Source: an uncultured Lysobacteraceae bacterium (GTDB lineage Bacteria; Pseudomonadota; Gammaproteobacteria; Xanthomonadales; Rhodanobacteraceae). Taken from it: DNA of 9,791 bases. Position 1 is the stretch's first letter. The number at the start of each line of letters is the position of its first letter. The notes under the pieces were generated by a model. It made no database searches and had not been told where the DNA came from. It was given only the letters and a program-made list of their open reading frames with translations. Location of the stretch: positions 1 through 9,791 of the forward strand of contig CAMLLF010000088.1 in the NCBI GenBank assembly GCA_946480705.1, written 5' to 3'. This document shows positions 1-6,949 of the stretch, in pieces. The position numbers were made by a program, and so were the translations under genes.

Positions 1-51
1 TACGTTCGCGCAGGCATGGCATTGCGGTGGCGCTTGCACGAGCCGTGCCGA
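1..51 (-). other. Flank downstream of the operon's last gene
   Basis: These are the 51 bases after the TGA of the 567-residue protein gene. A short hairpin follows the stop almost at once: GCACG (36-40), a three-base loop and CGTGC (44-48). No T-run follows, so it is not a convincing intrinsic terminator. Two minus-strand ATG codons, at 20-22 and 15-17, open frames that run off the window edge (MPCLRER and MPART). Neither has a visible Shine-Dalgarno sequence. A further gene could begin here, but the sequence is too short to say. Confidence 0.25.
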
Positions 52-1755
52 TCAGCTCTGCGTGCGCACCGCCGAGCGCTGCAGCCACCACAGCAGTGTC
101 GCAGCCATCAGCCAGGCGACGAACCACGGCCAGCGCGGCCCGGCGATGTGTGCCGCCGCAGGCGCCGGCTTGTTGCCGGCGAGCGCGCGTGTCGCCGCTG
201 CGTCCGCTGCCTGGTGCAGGGCGACCGCGTCGTCGGCCGCGCGCACGTAGAAGCGGCGCTCGCTCGTGCCGGCCCGCAAGGTGTGCCAGCCGCTCTCGCG
301 GGGCCAGTAGCCGCCGCACCAGCGCGCGTCGCTGCCGCGCCGGGTCAGCAGCGCGTGATCGGCACCCGACGGCGCCACCACGCTGAGCGTGTCCGCTTCG
401 GCGCACAGCGCGATGCGCTCGAACTGCCAGCTCTGCGCCGGCACCGACGGCGGCGCGGTCTGGCGCGGGCGCGCGAGACGATCCAGCGCGCGCGACCACA
501 GCGCGTCGTGCAGCGGCGCCTGGCCGCTGAGCGTCAGCGTGCGCGTGTCGTAGAGCCACCAGACGCCGAGCCGGCCCTGGCCGCGGTTGCGCACGGCGGC
601 CACCGCGGTGCCGTCGCGATCCTGCGCAAGCGCGACGACGCCGTCGCCGGTCGCGCGCAGCGGCACGCGCTGCAGCGCCGCCGTCGCGCCGTCCGCGGTC
701 TCGCCGGCGATGCGCAGCGTCGCAGGCACGTCGGCGTCGGCCAGATCGATGCCGAGCGCGCGCCATTCCGCGACGAGCGCGGCCGACGGCGTGCCGCCCA
801 GGCGCAGCAGCAGGCCGAGTCCCTGGTCGACCGCCGCGAGCAGCCGCGCGCGCGCGGCCTTGTCCAGTTGTGTCCAGGCGCGTTCGTCGATGACCACGAC
901 GTCGGTCTCGGCGAGCGTGCCGGCTTCCGTCGTCGCGGTGCCGCGCTGCTGCGCCAGCCCGCGGCTCAGCGCGATGCGCGCATCGACCGTGTGGCCGGCG
1001 TCGAGCGCCCAGCGCTGCAGGTATTTGAGATCCGGATCGGGGCCGCCGGCCAGCAGTTGCAGGCGCAGGCGCGTGCCGTCGCGTACCTCGACCGGCACGG
1101 CGACGCGTTCGACCTCGGTGCCGGCGGCGTCGACCACGGTCAGTTCATAGGCGACCTCGGCCGCGCGCGGCGCGAACAGCGCGAACGCGAAGCGGCCGTC
1201 GGCGCCGGGCGCGACCGGTTCGCGGCGCGCGGAGCCGGGTTCGCGCAGCGCGACGCGCAGGCCGTCGGGCTGCGCGAGCGTGCCCGACAGCGTGAAGCCG
1301 TGGCCGGCGCGCAGATCGCCGGGCCATTCCAGCGCGACGATGCCGCGCGGCAGCGGGGGTGCGTCGAAACGCAGCGCATGGCCGCGAGCGGCGTCGCGAT
1401 CGGCCGCGCCGAGTCCCTGTCCGACGACGTCGATCGATGCGGTATCGGGATGGCGGCGCAGCGCGGTCGCGAGGTCCGGCACGCGCTCGACGCCGGCGGT
1501 TGCGGTGCTTCCGGGCAGCGCGACCGTGCGCGCGTCGCCGCCGGTGGTTGCGGCGGCGCCGGGCGTCAGCACGCGAAGCGTGCGTCCCGGAATCTGCTGC
1601 AAGGGTGGAAAAAGCACGAAATACAGAAGCGCCGGAGCTGTCAGTGCCGCGCCGGCGCCGATCCAGCGGCGCCAGCCCGTGCGGCGCTGCGCCTCGGCGA
1701 GACCGGCCAGCGCGGCGACGGCCAGCAGCGCGATCACGGCGATCGCAGCGTTCAT
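52..1755 (-). CDS. Membrane-anchored protein of unknown family, 567 aa, possibly with a glutamine-amidotransferase-like fold
   Basis: I do not recognise this gene at family level. Visible in the sequence: two N-terminal hydrophobic segments (residues about 3-20 and 32-50), a long polar middle, and one C-terminal transmembrane segment (about 543-558) followed by a short basic tail. Most of the protein is therefore probably periplasmic. Residues about 140-225 alternate strands and loops like an immunoglobulin-type or carboxypeptidase-regulatory fold. Residues about 228-330 (LRLQLLAGGPDPDLKYLQRW, then DVVVIDERAW) resemble the Rossmann-like amidotransferase-type domains found in BatA-associated proteins, but I see no catalytic Cys-His-Glu triad. 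Only three lysines occur in 567 residues. The start is fixed by an ATGA overlap with the preceding stop (1752-1755), with GAGGG six bases upstream of the ATG. As last gene of the MoxR/DUF58/BatA operon it is probably a structural partner of that complex; this is inference. Confidence 0.75.
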   Translation of the reverse strand: MNAAIAVIALLAVAALAGLAEAQRRTGWRRWIGAGAALTAPALLYFVLFPPLQQIPGRTLRVLTPGAAATTGGDARTVALPGSTATAGVERVPDLATALRRHPDTASIDVVGQGLGAADRDAARGHALRFDAPPLPRGIVALEWPGDLRAGHGFTLSGTLAQPDGLRVALREPGSARREPVAPGADGRFAFALFAPRAAEVAYELTVVDAAGTEVERVAVPVEVRDGTRLRLQLLAGGPDPDLKYLQRWALDAGHTVDARIALSRGLAQQRGTATTEAGTLAETDVVVIDERAWTQLDKAARARLLAAVDQGLGLLLRLGGTPSAALVAEWRALGIDLADADVPATLRIAGETADGATAALQRVPLRATGDGVVALAQDRDGTAVAAVRNRGQGRLGVWWLYDTRTLTLSGQAPLHDALWSRALDRLARPRQTAPPSVPAQSWQFERIALCAEADTLSVVAPSGADHALLTRRGSDARWCGGYWPRESGWHTLRAGTSERRFYVRAADDAVALHQAADAAATRALAGNKPAPAAAHIAGPRWPWFVAWLMAATLLWWLQRSAVRTQS

Positions 1756-3899
1756 GGCTCGCCCTCGGCCGCGCGCAGCGCGCCGAGATAGGCGCGTCCG
1801 GTCGCATCGGCCGCGGCGCGTCCGCTCGACGCGGCGCTCGCGCGCGGCAGCAGCGGCCAGAGCCGGTCGCGCAGGTCGACGAGGCATGCGCGGCACGCGG
1901 GATCGCGGCGCAAGGTATCGGCGGCGGCCGCGAGATCGAGCGCATCCGCGGCCTGCGTGCCGCGGCGCTGCTGCCAGGCGTCCCAGCGCGACCAGTCGGG
2001 CAACGCGCCGGCGCGCAGGCGCTGCCAGACCGCTTCGAGATCCGCGTCGCCCGGCGTCGCCGCGACGGCCGCGTTCGTGCCGTCGCGCAGGCCGGCGCGG
2101 TCGCCGCTGAGCCGCCGCGTCTCGTCCACGGGCGGCAGTTCGAGGCCGACGCGCGCGAGGTAGATGCGCGTCGCCTGCTGCACGAGCTTGATCTGCTCCA
2201 GCGCCTTGTATTCGTAGGGCAGCGCCTGCTGCGGCCGCCCGCTGCGCAGTTCGAGTTCCGCCTGCCACATCTGTTCGAGCGCCACTTTGAGGATCTTCCT
2301 GGTTTCCGGGTCGAGCAGCGTCGCGGCTTCGGCGATGTCGTGCGTGTGGCCGTATTCGGCGAGTACGTTGCCGGCGTCGCCGAAGCGCTTCACCGGTGCC
2401 GCGGCGCCGTGGTCGTGGCCGTCGTCGGGCGTGTGCGCTTCGGCCTCGTCGTCGTGCTCGTCGTCGTGCGCGTCGGATTCGTCCGCTCCTTCGGCGCGGT
2501 CCGGTGCGTGGCCGCGGCCGCCGCTTTCGAATTCCTCGCCGAGAAACTGGCCGTAGCGCAGGCGCAGGATTTTCTGCTCGACGCCGAGCGCGTCGGACTT
2601 CGCGACGAAGCGGTCTTCGTTCAGCGACGGGCGCTCGGCGATCAGCGCCTCGGTGTCGATGATGATCTGGCGCTGGCTGCGGAAATACGCCGGCAAGGTC
2701 GTGCGCACGAGCCCGTCCATGCCGACGCTGTCGTCGGCCTGCGGCGGGGGCAGGCGCAGGATGTAGCTCGCGCTGCGGCTGGTCTGCGGCTGCGGCGCGC
2801 GCGTGTCGGCCACGTCGAAGCGCACGATGAGTTCGTCGCCGGGCGACAGCGCGAGTGCGGCGAGGTCGATGCGATGCCGGTAGCGGCGCTCGCGCGCATC
2901 GCCTTCGCCGCGCAGGCGCAGCGTCTCGCGCTTCACGTCGATGTTCTCGCCGCTGCCCTGCGCGCGCACGATCTCGAGCGCCGCCTCGCCGAGCGCGTAG
3001 TCGTCGCTCGCGCGGATATCGAAATCCCACTGCGTCTGCGTGCTCTCGCGCAGGCTCAGCGTCCGGTCGGGCGCCTCGACGCGGATCTGCGGCGCGGTGT
3101 CGGCGATCACGTCGAGCCGATGGCGGCGCTCGTCGGCGAACGGCCGGCCGGCGTCGATCTCGATGCGATACAGCGCCGCGGTCGCGAGCGTCGTCGCTCC
3201 GGCCCAGGTCTCGCCGTCGCGCGCGAGTTCGATCGTGCGGCCGTCGTGGAAGCGCAGCCGCGCCGCGCGCGGCGCCGGCGCGAAGACGAGTTTCCAGGCG
3301 AGCGCGCTGCCTTCGGGCACGCGCGCATCGAGTGCGTCGCCGCCGCTGGCCGCGAGCCCGGTGTAGCGCGGCGGCGTGATGTCGAGGCGTGCGCTCGTCA
3401 GACGCACGGGACCGTCGGCCGCGGGTGCGTCTCGCTGCGGTAGTGCCGGCGGAGCGGACGGTGCCGGCGACCACAGACTCAGAACCAGCGCGAGCGCGGC
3501 GACGGCGCCGCTGGCCGCGAGCGCGGCCGTCGGCAGCGCCGGACGCAGATCGGGCAGCGCGTCGGCCGCGCGCGCGTGCAGGCGCTGCTGCTGCAACTGC
3601 GCGAGCGGCGGCAGCGTCGCGGCGTCGGCGAGCAGCAGTTCGGCGCTGTCGTCGAAGCGGCGGTCGGTTGCATCGATGCCGCGCAGCAGCCAGCGCAGGT
3701 CATGACGCTGCCGGTCGCGGCCGTCCCAGAGCAGCAGCGTCAGCGCCGCGGCCGCGAGCACGACGAGCGCGGCGGCCGTGCCCGACTGCGCATACGCGAG
3801 CCAGGCGAACGCGAGCGCCGGCGGCAGCGCGAGCGTCAGCGCGATCGCACGGCGGCGGCGGCGCACGGCCTGGAGGGCGGCGGCGAGCGGGCGACTCAT
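1752..3899 (-). CDS. Large DUF4175-like membrane protein, 715 aa, with an Asp/His-rich segment
   Basis: Three hydrophobic segments are visible in the first fifth (residues about 18-37, 40-58 and 124-143). A long soluble, probably periplasmic, region follows. The motif ITPPRYTG (174-181) and the later DDYALGEAAL (about 299-308) are typical of DUF4175-like proteins that accompany MoxR/BatA clusters; the assignment rests on these motifs and the architecture, so it is moderate. Residues about 463-498 form a low-complexity stretch rich in Asp, Glu and His that could bind divalent metal or act as a linker. Beyond it the protein is predicted helical (LDPETRKILKVALEQMWQAE and onward) and ends without a C-terminal anchor; a CRAC cysteine pair lies near residue 670. 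The start is the ATG inside an ATGA overlap with the BatA-like gene (3896-3899). An upstream GTG at 3923 would add eight residues but lacks the operon logic. No enzymatic motif is visible. Confidence 0.75.
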   Translation of the reverse strand: MSRPLAAALQAVRRRRRAIALTLALPPALAFAWLAYAQSGTAAALVVLAAAALTLLLWDGRDRQRHDLRWLLRGIDATDRRFDDSAELLLADAATLPPLAQLQQQRLHARAADALPDLRPALPTAALAASGAVAALALVLSLWSPAPSAPPALPQRDAPAADGPVRLTSARLDITPPRYTGLAASGGDALDARVPEGSALAWKLVFAPAPRAARLRFHDGRTIELARDGETWAGATTLATAALYRIEIDAGRPFADERRHRLDVIADTAPQIRVEAPDRTLSLRESTQTQWDFDIRASDDYALGEAALEIVRAQGSGENIDVKRETLRLRGEGDARERRYRHRIDLAALALSPGDELIVRFDVADTRAPQPQTSRSASYILRLPPPQADDSVGMDGLVRTTLPAYFRSQRQIIIDTEALIAERPSLNEDRFVAKSDALGVEQKILRLRYGQFLGEEFESGGRGHAPDRAEGADESDAHDDEHDDEAEAHTPDDGHDHGAAAPVKRFGDAGNVLAEYGHTHDIAEAATLLDPETRKILKVALEQMWQAELELRSGRPQQALPYEYKALEQIKLVQQATRIYLARVGLELPPVDETRRLSGDRAGLRDGTNAAVAATPGDADLEAVWQRLRAGALPDWSRWDAWQQRRGTQAADALDLAAAADTLRRDPACRACLVDLRDRLWPLLPRASAASSGRAAADATGRAYLGALRAAEGEP

Positions 3900-5047
3900 C
3901 GCGTGCGCCCCGCGCAGTGCCACGACGCGACGCGCTCGGCCGCCGCGAGCAGGGCCACGACGAGCGCGAGCAGCGGCGCGAGCGGACGCGGCGCCGGGTC
4001 GCCGCGCAGTGCGCCGGTCGACGGCTGCGCGGCTGCGGCGTTCGCGCGGTCGGGCGGTGCCGCAGCCGGCGACAAATGGGAAAACAGCAGGGTGGGAAAT
4101 GTGGGTTCCAGCAGCGCCGGCAGCGTCGCCGGCACGAGCGGTGCGGCGAAGCGCAGCAGCCGGCCGCGGCCACGCGCCTCGCGGTACAGCAGCGGCGCGC
4201 CGCCGGCGTCGCGCGCGACCGCCTCGCCGCGCTCGTACGGCGGCGCGTCGACGAGCGCGATGCCGCCCTCGTCGATCCAGGCGAGCAGCGCGGCCGACGG
4301 TTCGCCGGCGAGCCAGAACACGGCGTCCGTGTCAGCCGCGATCGGCGCGTCGGACGCATCGACGGCGAGACGGTAGCGCTCGACGCCGTCGCGATTCGCC
4401 GCAGCGACGGCGGCGCGCAGATACGTCGACGCGACGCTGTCGTCGGGCGCGCGCAGCGACAGGTGCTGCAGCGGCAGCGCCGGTGCGGCGGCCGGCACGG
4501 GCGGTGCGCTGTCGACGACGCGCCAGTCGACCGGGCGGCTCAGTCGAATCGCGCCGCCGTCGAGGCCGAGCAGCGGCGACGGTGCGATCACGCGCAGCGC
4601 CGTCGCCGGCGGCAGTTCCGTGTCGAGTTCGCGCAGCAGGCTCGCGGTCGCCGGCGTGTCGCCAACGGGAGTCGCGCTGCCGAATGCCGGAAATCCGGGC
4701 GCCAGCCAGCGCCAGTCGGCATCGGGCGCGGCGAGCGCGGCGCGGGCCTGCGCGGCATCGACGCCGGGGACGACGACGACCCAGGTCGCGCCTGCATCCG
4801 ATTCGCCGCGGCGCACCGGCGTCGCGATCAGCAGCGCCGCCACGGCGACCAGTGCGAGCCGCAGCAGCAGCAGCGGCCATTGCTCGAGCCGGATGCGGCG
4901 CCGCGGCCGTGCCGGGCCGCGCACGAAGCGCAGCGCCGCGAACGGCGTGGGTTTCTGTTCCTGGCGCCGGTTCAGGTGCAGCAGCAGCGGCACGACCAGC
5001 GCGGCGAGCGCGGTCAGTCCGAGCGGCAGCAGCAGGCCCAGGCTCAT
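3896..5047 (-). CDS. BatA-type membrane protein (aerotolerance regulator N-terminal domain), 383 aa
   Basis: The N-terminus matches the BatA/aerotolerance-regulator N-terminal domain: a first membrane helix (residues about 4-23) runs into LLLHLNRRQEQKPTPFAALR, then a basic loop RPRRRIRLEQWP and a second helix (56-75). A third hydrophobic helix lies at about 356-371, so residues 76-355 should be periplasmic. BatA proteins usually continue with a von Willebrand A domain whose first strand ends in a DxSxS metal site. Here the equivalent strand reads ATWVVVVPGVDAAQA and that site is absent. Later segments (DAVFWLAGEPSAALLAWIDE, GRGRLLRFAAPL) look like the amidotransferase-like fold seen in some BatA-related proteins. 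The protein has one lysine in 383 residues. Its ATG lies in an ATGA overlap with the DUF58 stop, and GGGAG (5057-5061) sits nine bases upstream. It probably anchors the MoxR/DUF58 system to the membrane. The Bat name is by family only; batB and batC-like genes are not in the window. Confidence 0.88.
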   Translation of the reverse strand: MSLGLLLPLGLTALAALVVPLLLHLNRRQEQKPTPFAALRFVRGPARPRRRIRLEQWPLLLLRLALVAVAALLIATPVRRGESDAGATWVVVVPGVDAAQARAALAAPDADWRWLAPGFPAFGSATPVGDTPATASLLRELDTELPPATALRVIAPSPLLGLDGGAIRLSRPVDWRVVDSAPPVPAAAPALPLQHLSLRAPDDSVASTYLRAAVAAANRDGVERYRLAVDASDAPIAADTDAVFWLAGEPSAALLAWIDEGGIALVDAPPYERGEAVARDAGGAPLLYREARGRGRLLRFAAPLVPATLPALLEPTFPTLLFSHLSPAAAPPDRANAAAAQPSTGALRGDPAPRPLAPLLALVVALLAAAERVASWHCAGRTR

Positions 5048-5847
5048 GCCGGCTCGCTCCCGGGACGCGCGCCGAACAACTGCCGCAGCGCGCGGTCGGG
5101 CGATTCGTCGAGGTAGTGCACGGCCAGGCGGATGCCGCTCGCGGCGAGCCGCGACGCGAGCGCGGCGTGTGCCTGCGCGAACGCATCCAGGTACGCGGCG
5201 CGCGCGCCGGGGCCGTCGGCCAGGATCTCGGTGCCGTTTTCCACATCCATAAAACGCCGGTTGTCGCGGAATGGAAAATCGCGCTCCTCGGCGGTCAGGA
5301 CGCGGATCATGACGACCTCGCGCCGCGCGGCGGCGAGGCGCTCGGCCAGCGCGATCGCGGCGTCGTCGTGCGCATCGGTCAGCAGCAGCACGAGCGAGGC
5401 CGGTGCGATGCGTTCCCAGAGCGGCAGCAGCTGGTCCGCGACCGGCCAGCGGCCTTCGGCCTGCCAGCGCAGCAGTTCCTGCACGCAGCGGTCGCGCTGG
5501 CGCGGACCCGAATCGGCCGCGACGAGCGCGAGCGGCGTCAGCGCGGCGTTCGCCGCATCGCTCTGCGCCATCGACGCGCTCGCATCGACGAGCACCCACA
5601 GATCAAGCGGCGAGTCGCGCTCGGATTCGCGCACGAAATAGCGGTCGGAACGCGCGTACAGCTTCCAGTCGACGCGGCGCGGTTCGTCGCCGGGCGCGTA
5701 GGCGCGGTATTGCGCGAACTCGAGGCCGACGCCGCGGCTGCGGCTGCTGTGCTGGCCGAGCCCCTGCGCGCCCGCGGCGCGGCGCGGCACGAGGCGCAGA
5801 TCGCGCAGCCGCGCGCGCAGTGCCGGCGTGACGAGTTCGTGGGTCAT
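5044..5847 (-). CDS. DUF58 protein with von Willebrand A-like domain, 267 aa
   Basis: The DUF58 signature is clear: YRAYAPGDEPRRVDWKLYAR (residues 47-66), then YFVRESERD and the von Willebrand A first strand LWVLVDASASM (83-93) with the DxSxS metal-binding motif intact. A later strand LVLLLTDAHDD (152-162) supplies the usual second acidic site. No membrane helix is visible, so it is probably cytoplasmic and likely the partner of the MoxR ATPase encoded just upstream; MoxR/DUF58 pairing is well established. DUF58 proteins are commonly about 290-320 residues. Here only about 65 residues separate DASAS from TDAHD, and the expected helix plus strand with an ALRQGDRVGL-type motif is missing, which suggests an in-frame deletion. 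The ATG at 5847 is preceded by AGGAG held in a hairpin. The protein has one lysine in 267 residues. It overlaps the BatA-like gene by ATGA. Confidence 0.92.
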   Translation of the reverse strand: MTHELVTPALRARLRDLRLVPRRAAGAQGLGQHSSRSRGVGLEFAQYRAYAPGDEPRRVDWKLYARSDRYFVRESERDSPLDLWVLVDASASMAQSDAANAALTPLALVAADSGPRQRDRCVQELLRWQAEGRWPVADQLLPLWERIAPASLVLLLTDAHDDAAIALAERLAAARREVVMIRVLTAEERDFPFRDNRRFMDVENGTEILADGPGARAAYLDAFAQAHAALASRLAASGIRLAVHYLDESPDRALRQLFGARPGSEPA

Positions 5848-5851
5848 CGTG

Positions 5852-5869
5852 CGCCGGCTCCTGCCGGCG
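5852..5869 (-). promoter_or_regulatory. Hairpin presenting the DUF58 Shine-Dalgarno sequence in its loop
   Basis: Read on the minus strand, a perfect 7-bp inverted repeat (CGCCGGC and GCCGGCG, plus-strand arms 5852-5858 and 5863-5869) encloses the four bases AGGA. With the next base this is AGGAG, placed ten bases upstream of the DUF58 ATG at 5847, so it is the probable ribosome-binding site. The arms are all G/C and the stem should be stable in the transcript. It could limit ribosome access or keep the site exposed in a loop. The pairing is directly visible; a regulatory effect is inference. Confidence 0.5.
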
Positions 5870-5892
5870 AAACGGTGTTCTCCACGGAAATA

Positions 5893-5933
5893 CCTCGGTG
5901 TCGGGCTGAGCGCAGCGAAGCCCAACACCGAGG
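5893..5933. repeat. REP-like palindromic hairpin between the MoxR and DUF58 genes
   Basis: Two 15-base arms, CCTCGGTGTCGGGCT (5893-5907) and AGCCCAACACCGAGG (5919-5933), pair over 14 of 15 positions around an 11-base loop GAGCGCAGCGA. On the minus strand the single mismatch becomes a U-G wobble, so the transcript can pair fully. The core GGGCTTCGCTGCGCTCAGCCC-type loop is a form I know from repetitive extragenic palindromes in many GC-rich proteobacteria. It lies in the only sizeable gap of an otherwise overlapping operon, where such elements often affect transcript decay or differential expression. No T-run follows, so it is not a simple terminator. Membership in a dispersed family cannot be shown from one copy. 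Confidence 0.7.
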
Positions 5934-5953
5934 CGTCGCGTACGCGAATTCCA

Positions 5954-6949
5954 TCAACGCGGAAACTCCACGCCCTCGAGCACGGCCGCGACGACGTCGT
6001 CGGCGCTGCGGCGTTCGGCCTCGGCGACGAAGGACAGCAGCAGGCGATGGCGCATGACCGGCGCGGCGAGCGCGCGGACGTCCTCGCGCGTCGCGGCGAG
6101 GCGGCCGTGCAGCAGCGCGCGCGCCTTGCACGCGAGCACGAGCGACTGGCCCGCACGCGGACCCGCGCCCCAGCGCACCCACTCGCGCACCGCCGTCAAC
6201 GTCGCCGTCTGCGGCCGCGTCGCGCGCACGAGGCGCGTGATCCAGGTCAGCACGTCCTCGCCGACGGTGACGTCGCGTACGAGCCGCTGCAGCGCGATGA
6301 GTTCGTCGCCGCTCATGACCGCAGAGACATCGGCCATCGCGCGGCCGGTGGTCTGCGCGAGGATCGCGCGTTCCTCGGATTCGTCGGGATAGTCGACGCG
6401 TACGTGCAGCAGAAAACGGTCGAGCTGCGCTTCGGGCAGCGGATACGTGCCGGCCTGCTCGAGCGGATTCTGCGTCGCGAGCACGAAGAACGGCTGCGGC
6501 AGCGCGTGCGTGACGCCGGCATAGCTCACGGTGCGTTCCTGCATCGCTTCGAGCAGCGCGGCCTGCGTCTTGGGCGGCGTGCGATTGAGTTCGTCGGCGA
6601 GCAGCAGGTTCGTGAAGATCGGGCCGCGCTGGAATTTGAAATGCCGGCGCCCGGTGCCGTGGTCTTCCTCGAGAATTTCGGTGCCGAGGATGTCGCTCGG
6701 CATCAGGTCGGGCGTGAACTGGATGCGGTGGAAATCCAGATGCAGCGCCTGGCCGAGACTGCGCACGAGCAGCGTCTTGCCGAGCCCCGGCACGCCTTCG
6801 AGCAGGCAGTGCCCGCCGGCGAGCAGCGCCGTCAGCAGCTGTTCGACGACGGTCTGCTGGCCGACGATCGCCGTGGCAATCGCATCGCGCAGGGCCTGCA
6901 GGCGGTCGAGCTGGGTTTGCAGGGAGTGCTCGGTAAGCGGCGTACTCAT
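5954..6949 (-). CDS. MoxR-family AAA+ ATPase, 331 aa
   Basis: This is a typical AAA_3/MoxR ATPase of normal length. Visible motifs: [23 protein letters not shown] leading into Walker A GVPGLGKT (52-59), the substrate-contact segment [12 protein letters not shown] (78-89), Walker B LLLADE followed by [18 protein letters not shown] (115-138), sensor 1 ATQNP (158-162), and EAQLDRF (173-179) with the conserved arginine. The C-terminal lid helices follow, with the sensor-2-type [10 protein letters not shown] at about 258-267. MoxR proteins are hexameric cytoplasmic chaperones that act on von Willebrand A partners, here presumably the DUF58 protein encoded next. ATG at 6949 is chosen because family homology starts shortly after it; the frame is open upstream to 7174 but that stretch is low-complexity and not family-like. 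Only a weak GGAT lies upstream as ribosome-binding site. A 271-base gap before it suggests its own promoter. Confidence 0.96.
   Translation of the reverse strand: MSTPLTEHSLQTQLDRLQALRDAIATAIVGQQTVVEQLLTALLAGGHCLLEGVPGLGKTLLVRSLGQALHLDFHRIQFTPDLMPSDILGTEILEEDHGTGRRHFKFQRGPIFTNLLLADELNRTPPKTQAALLEAMQERTVSYAGVTHALPQPFFVLATQNPLEQAGTYPLPEAQLDRFLLHVRVDYPDESEERAILAQTTGRAMADVSAVMSGDELIALQRLVRDVTVGEDVLTWITRLVRATRPQTATLTAVREWVRWGAGPRAGQSLVLACKARALLHGRLAATREDVRALAAPVMRHRLLLSFVAEAERRSADDVVAAVLEGVEFPR

Noticed and set aside
36..48. Small hairpin after the last stop as an intrinsic terminator
   Set aside because: A 5-bp stem with no following T-run is too weak to call a terminator.
16..1791. Plus-strand open frame of 591 codons opposite the 567-residue protein gene
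   Set aside because: Its product is extremely rich in Arg, Ala and Gln with no family motif, as expected for an antisense shadow in GC-rich coding DNA. The minus-strand gene has membrane helices and a coupled start.
1359..3443. Plus-strand open frame of 694 codons opposite the DUF4175-like gene
   Set aside because: Low-complexity Arg/Ala-rich shadow; it crosses a real gene boundary on the other strand and has no recognisable domain.
3778..6057. Plus-strand open frame of 759 codons
   Set aside because: It runs through two gene junctions and the REP-like hairpin, and its translation is Arg/Ala-rich without motifs.
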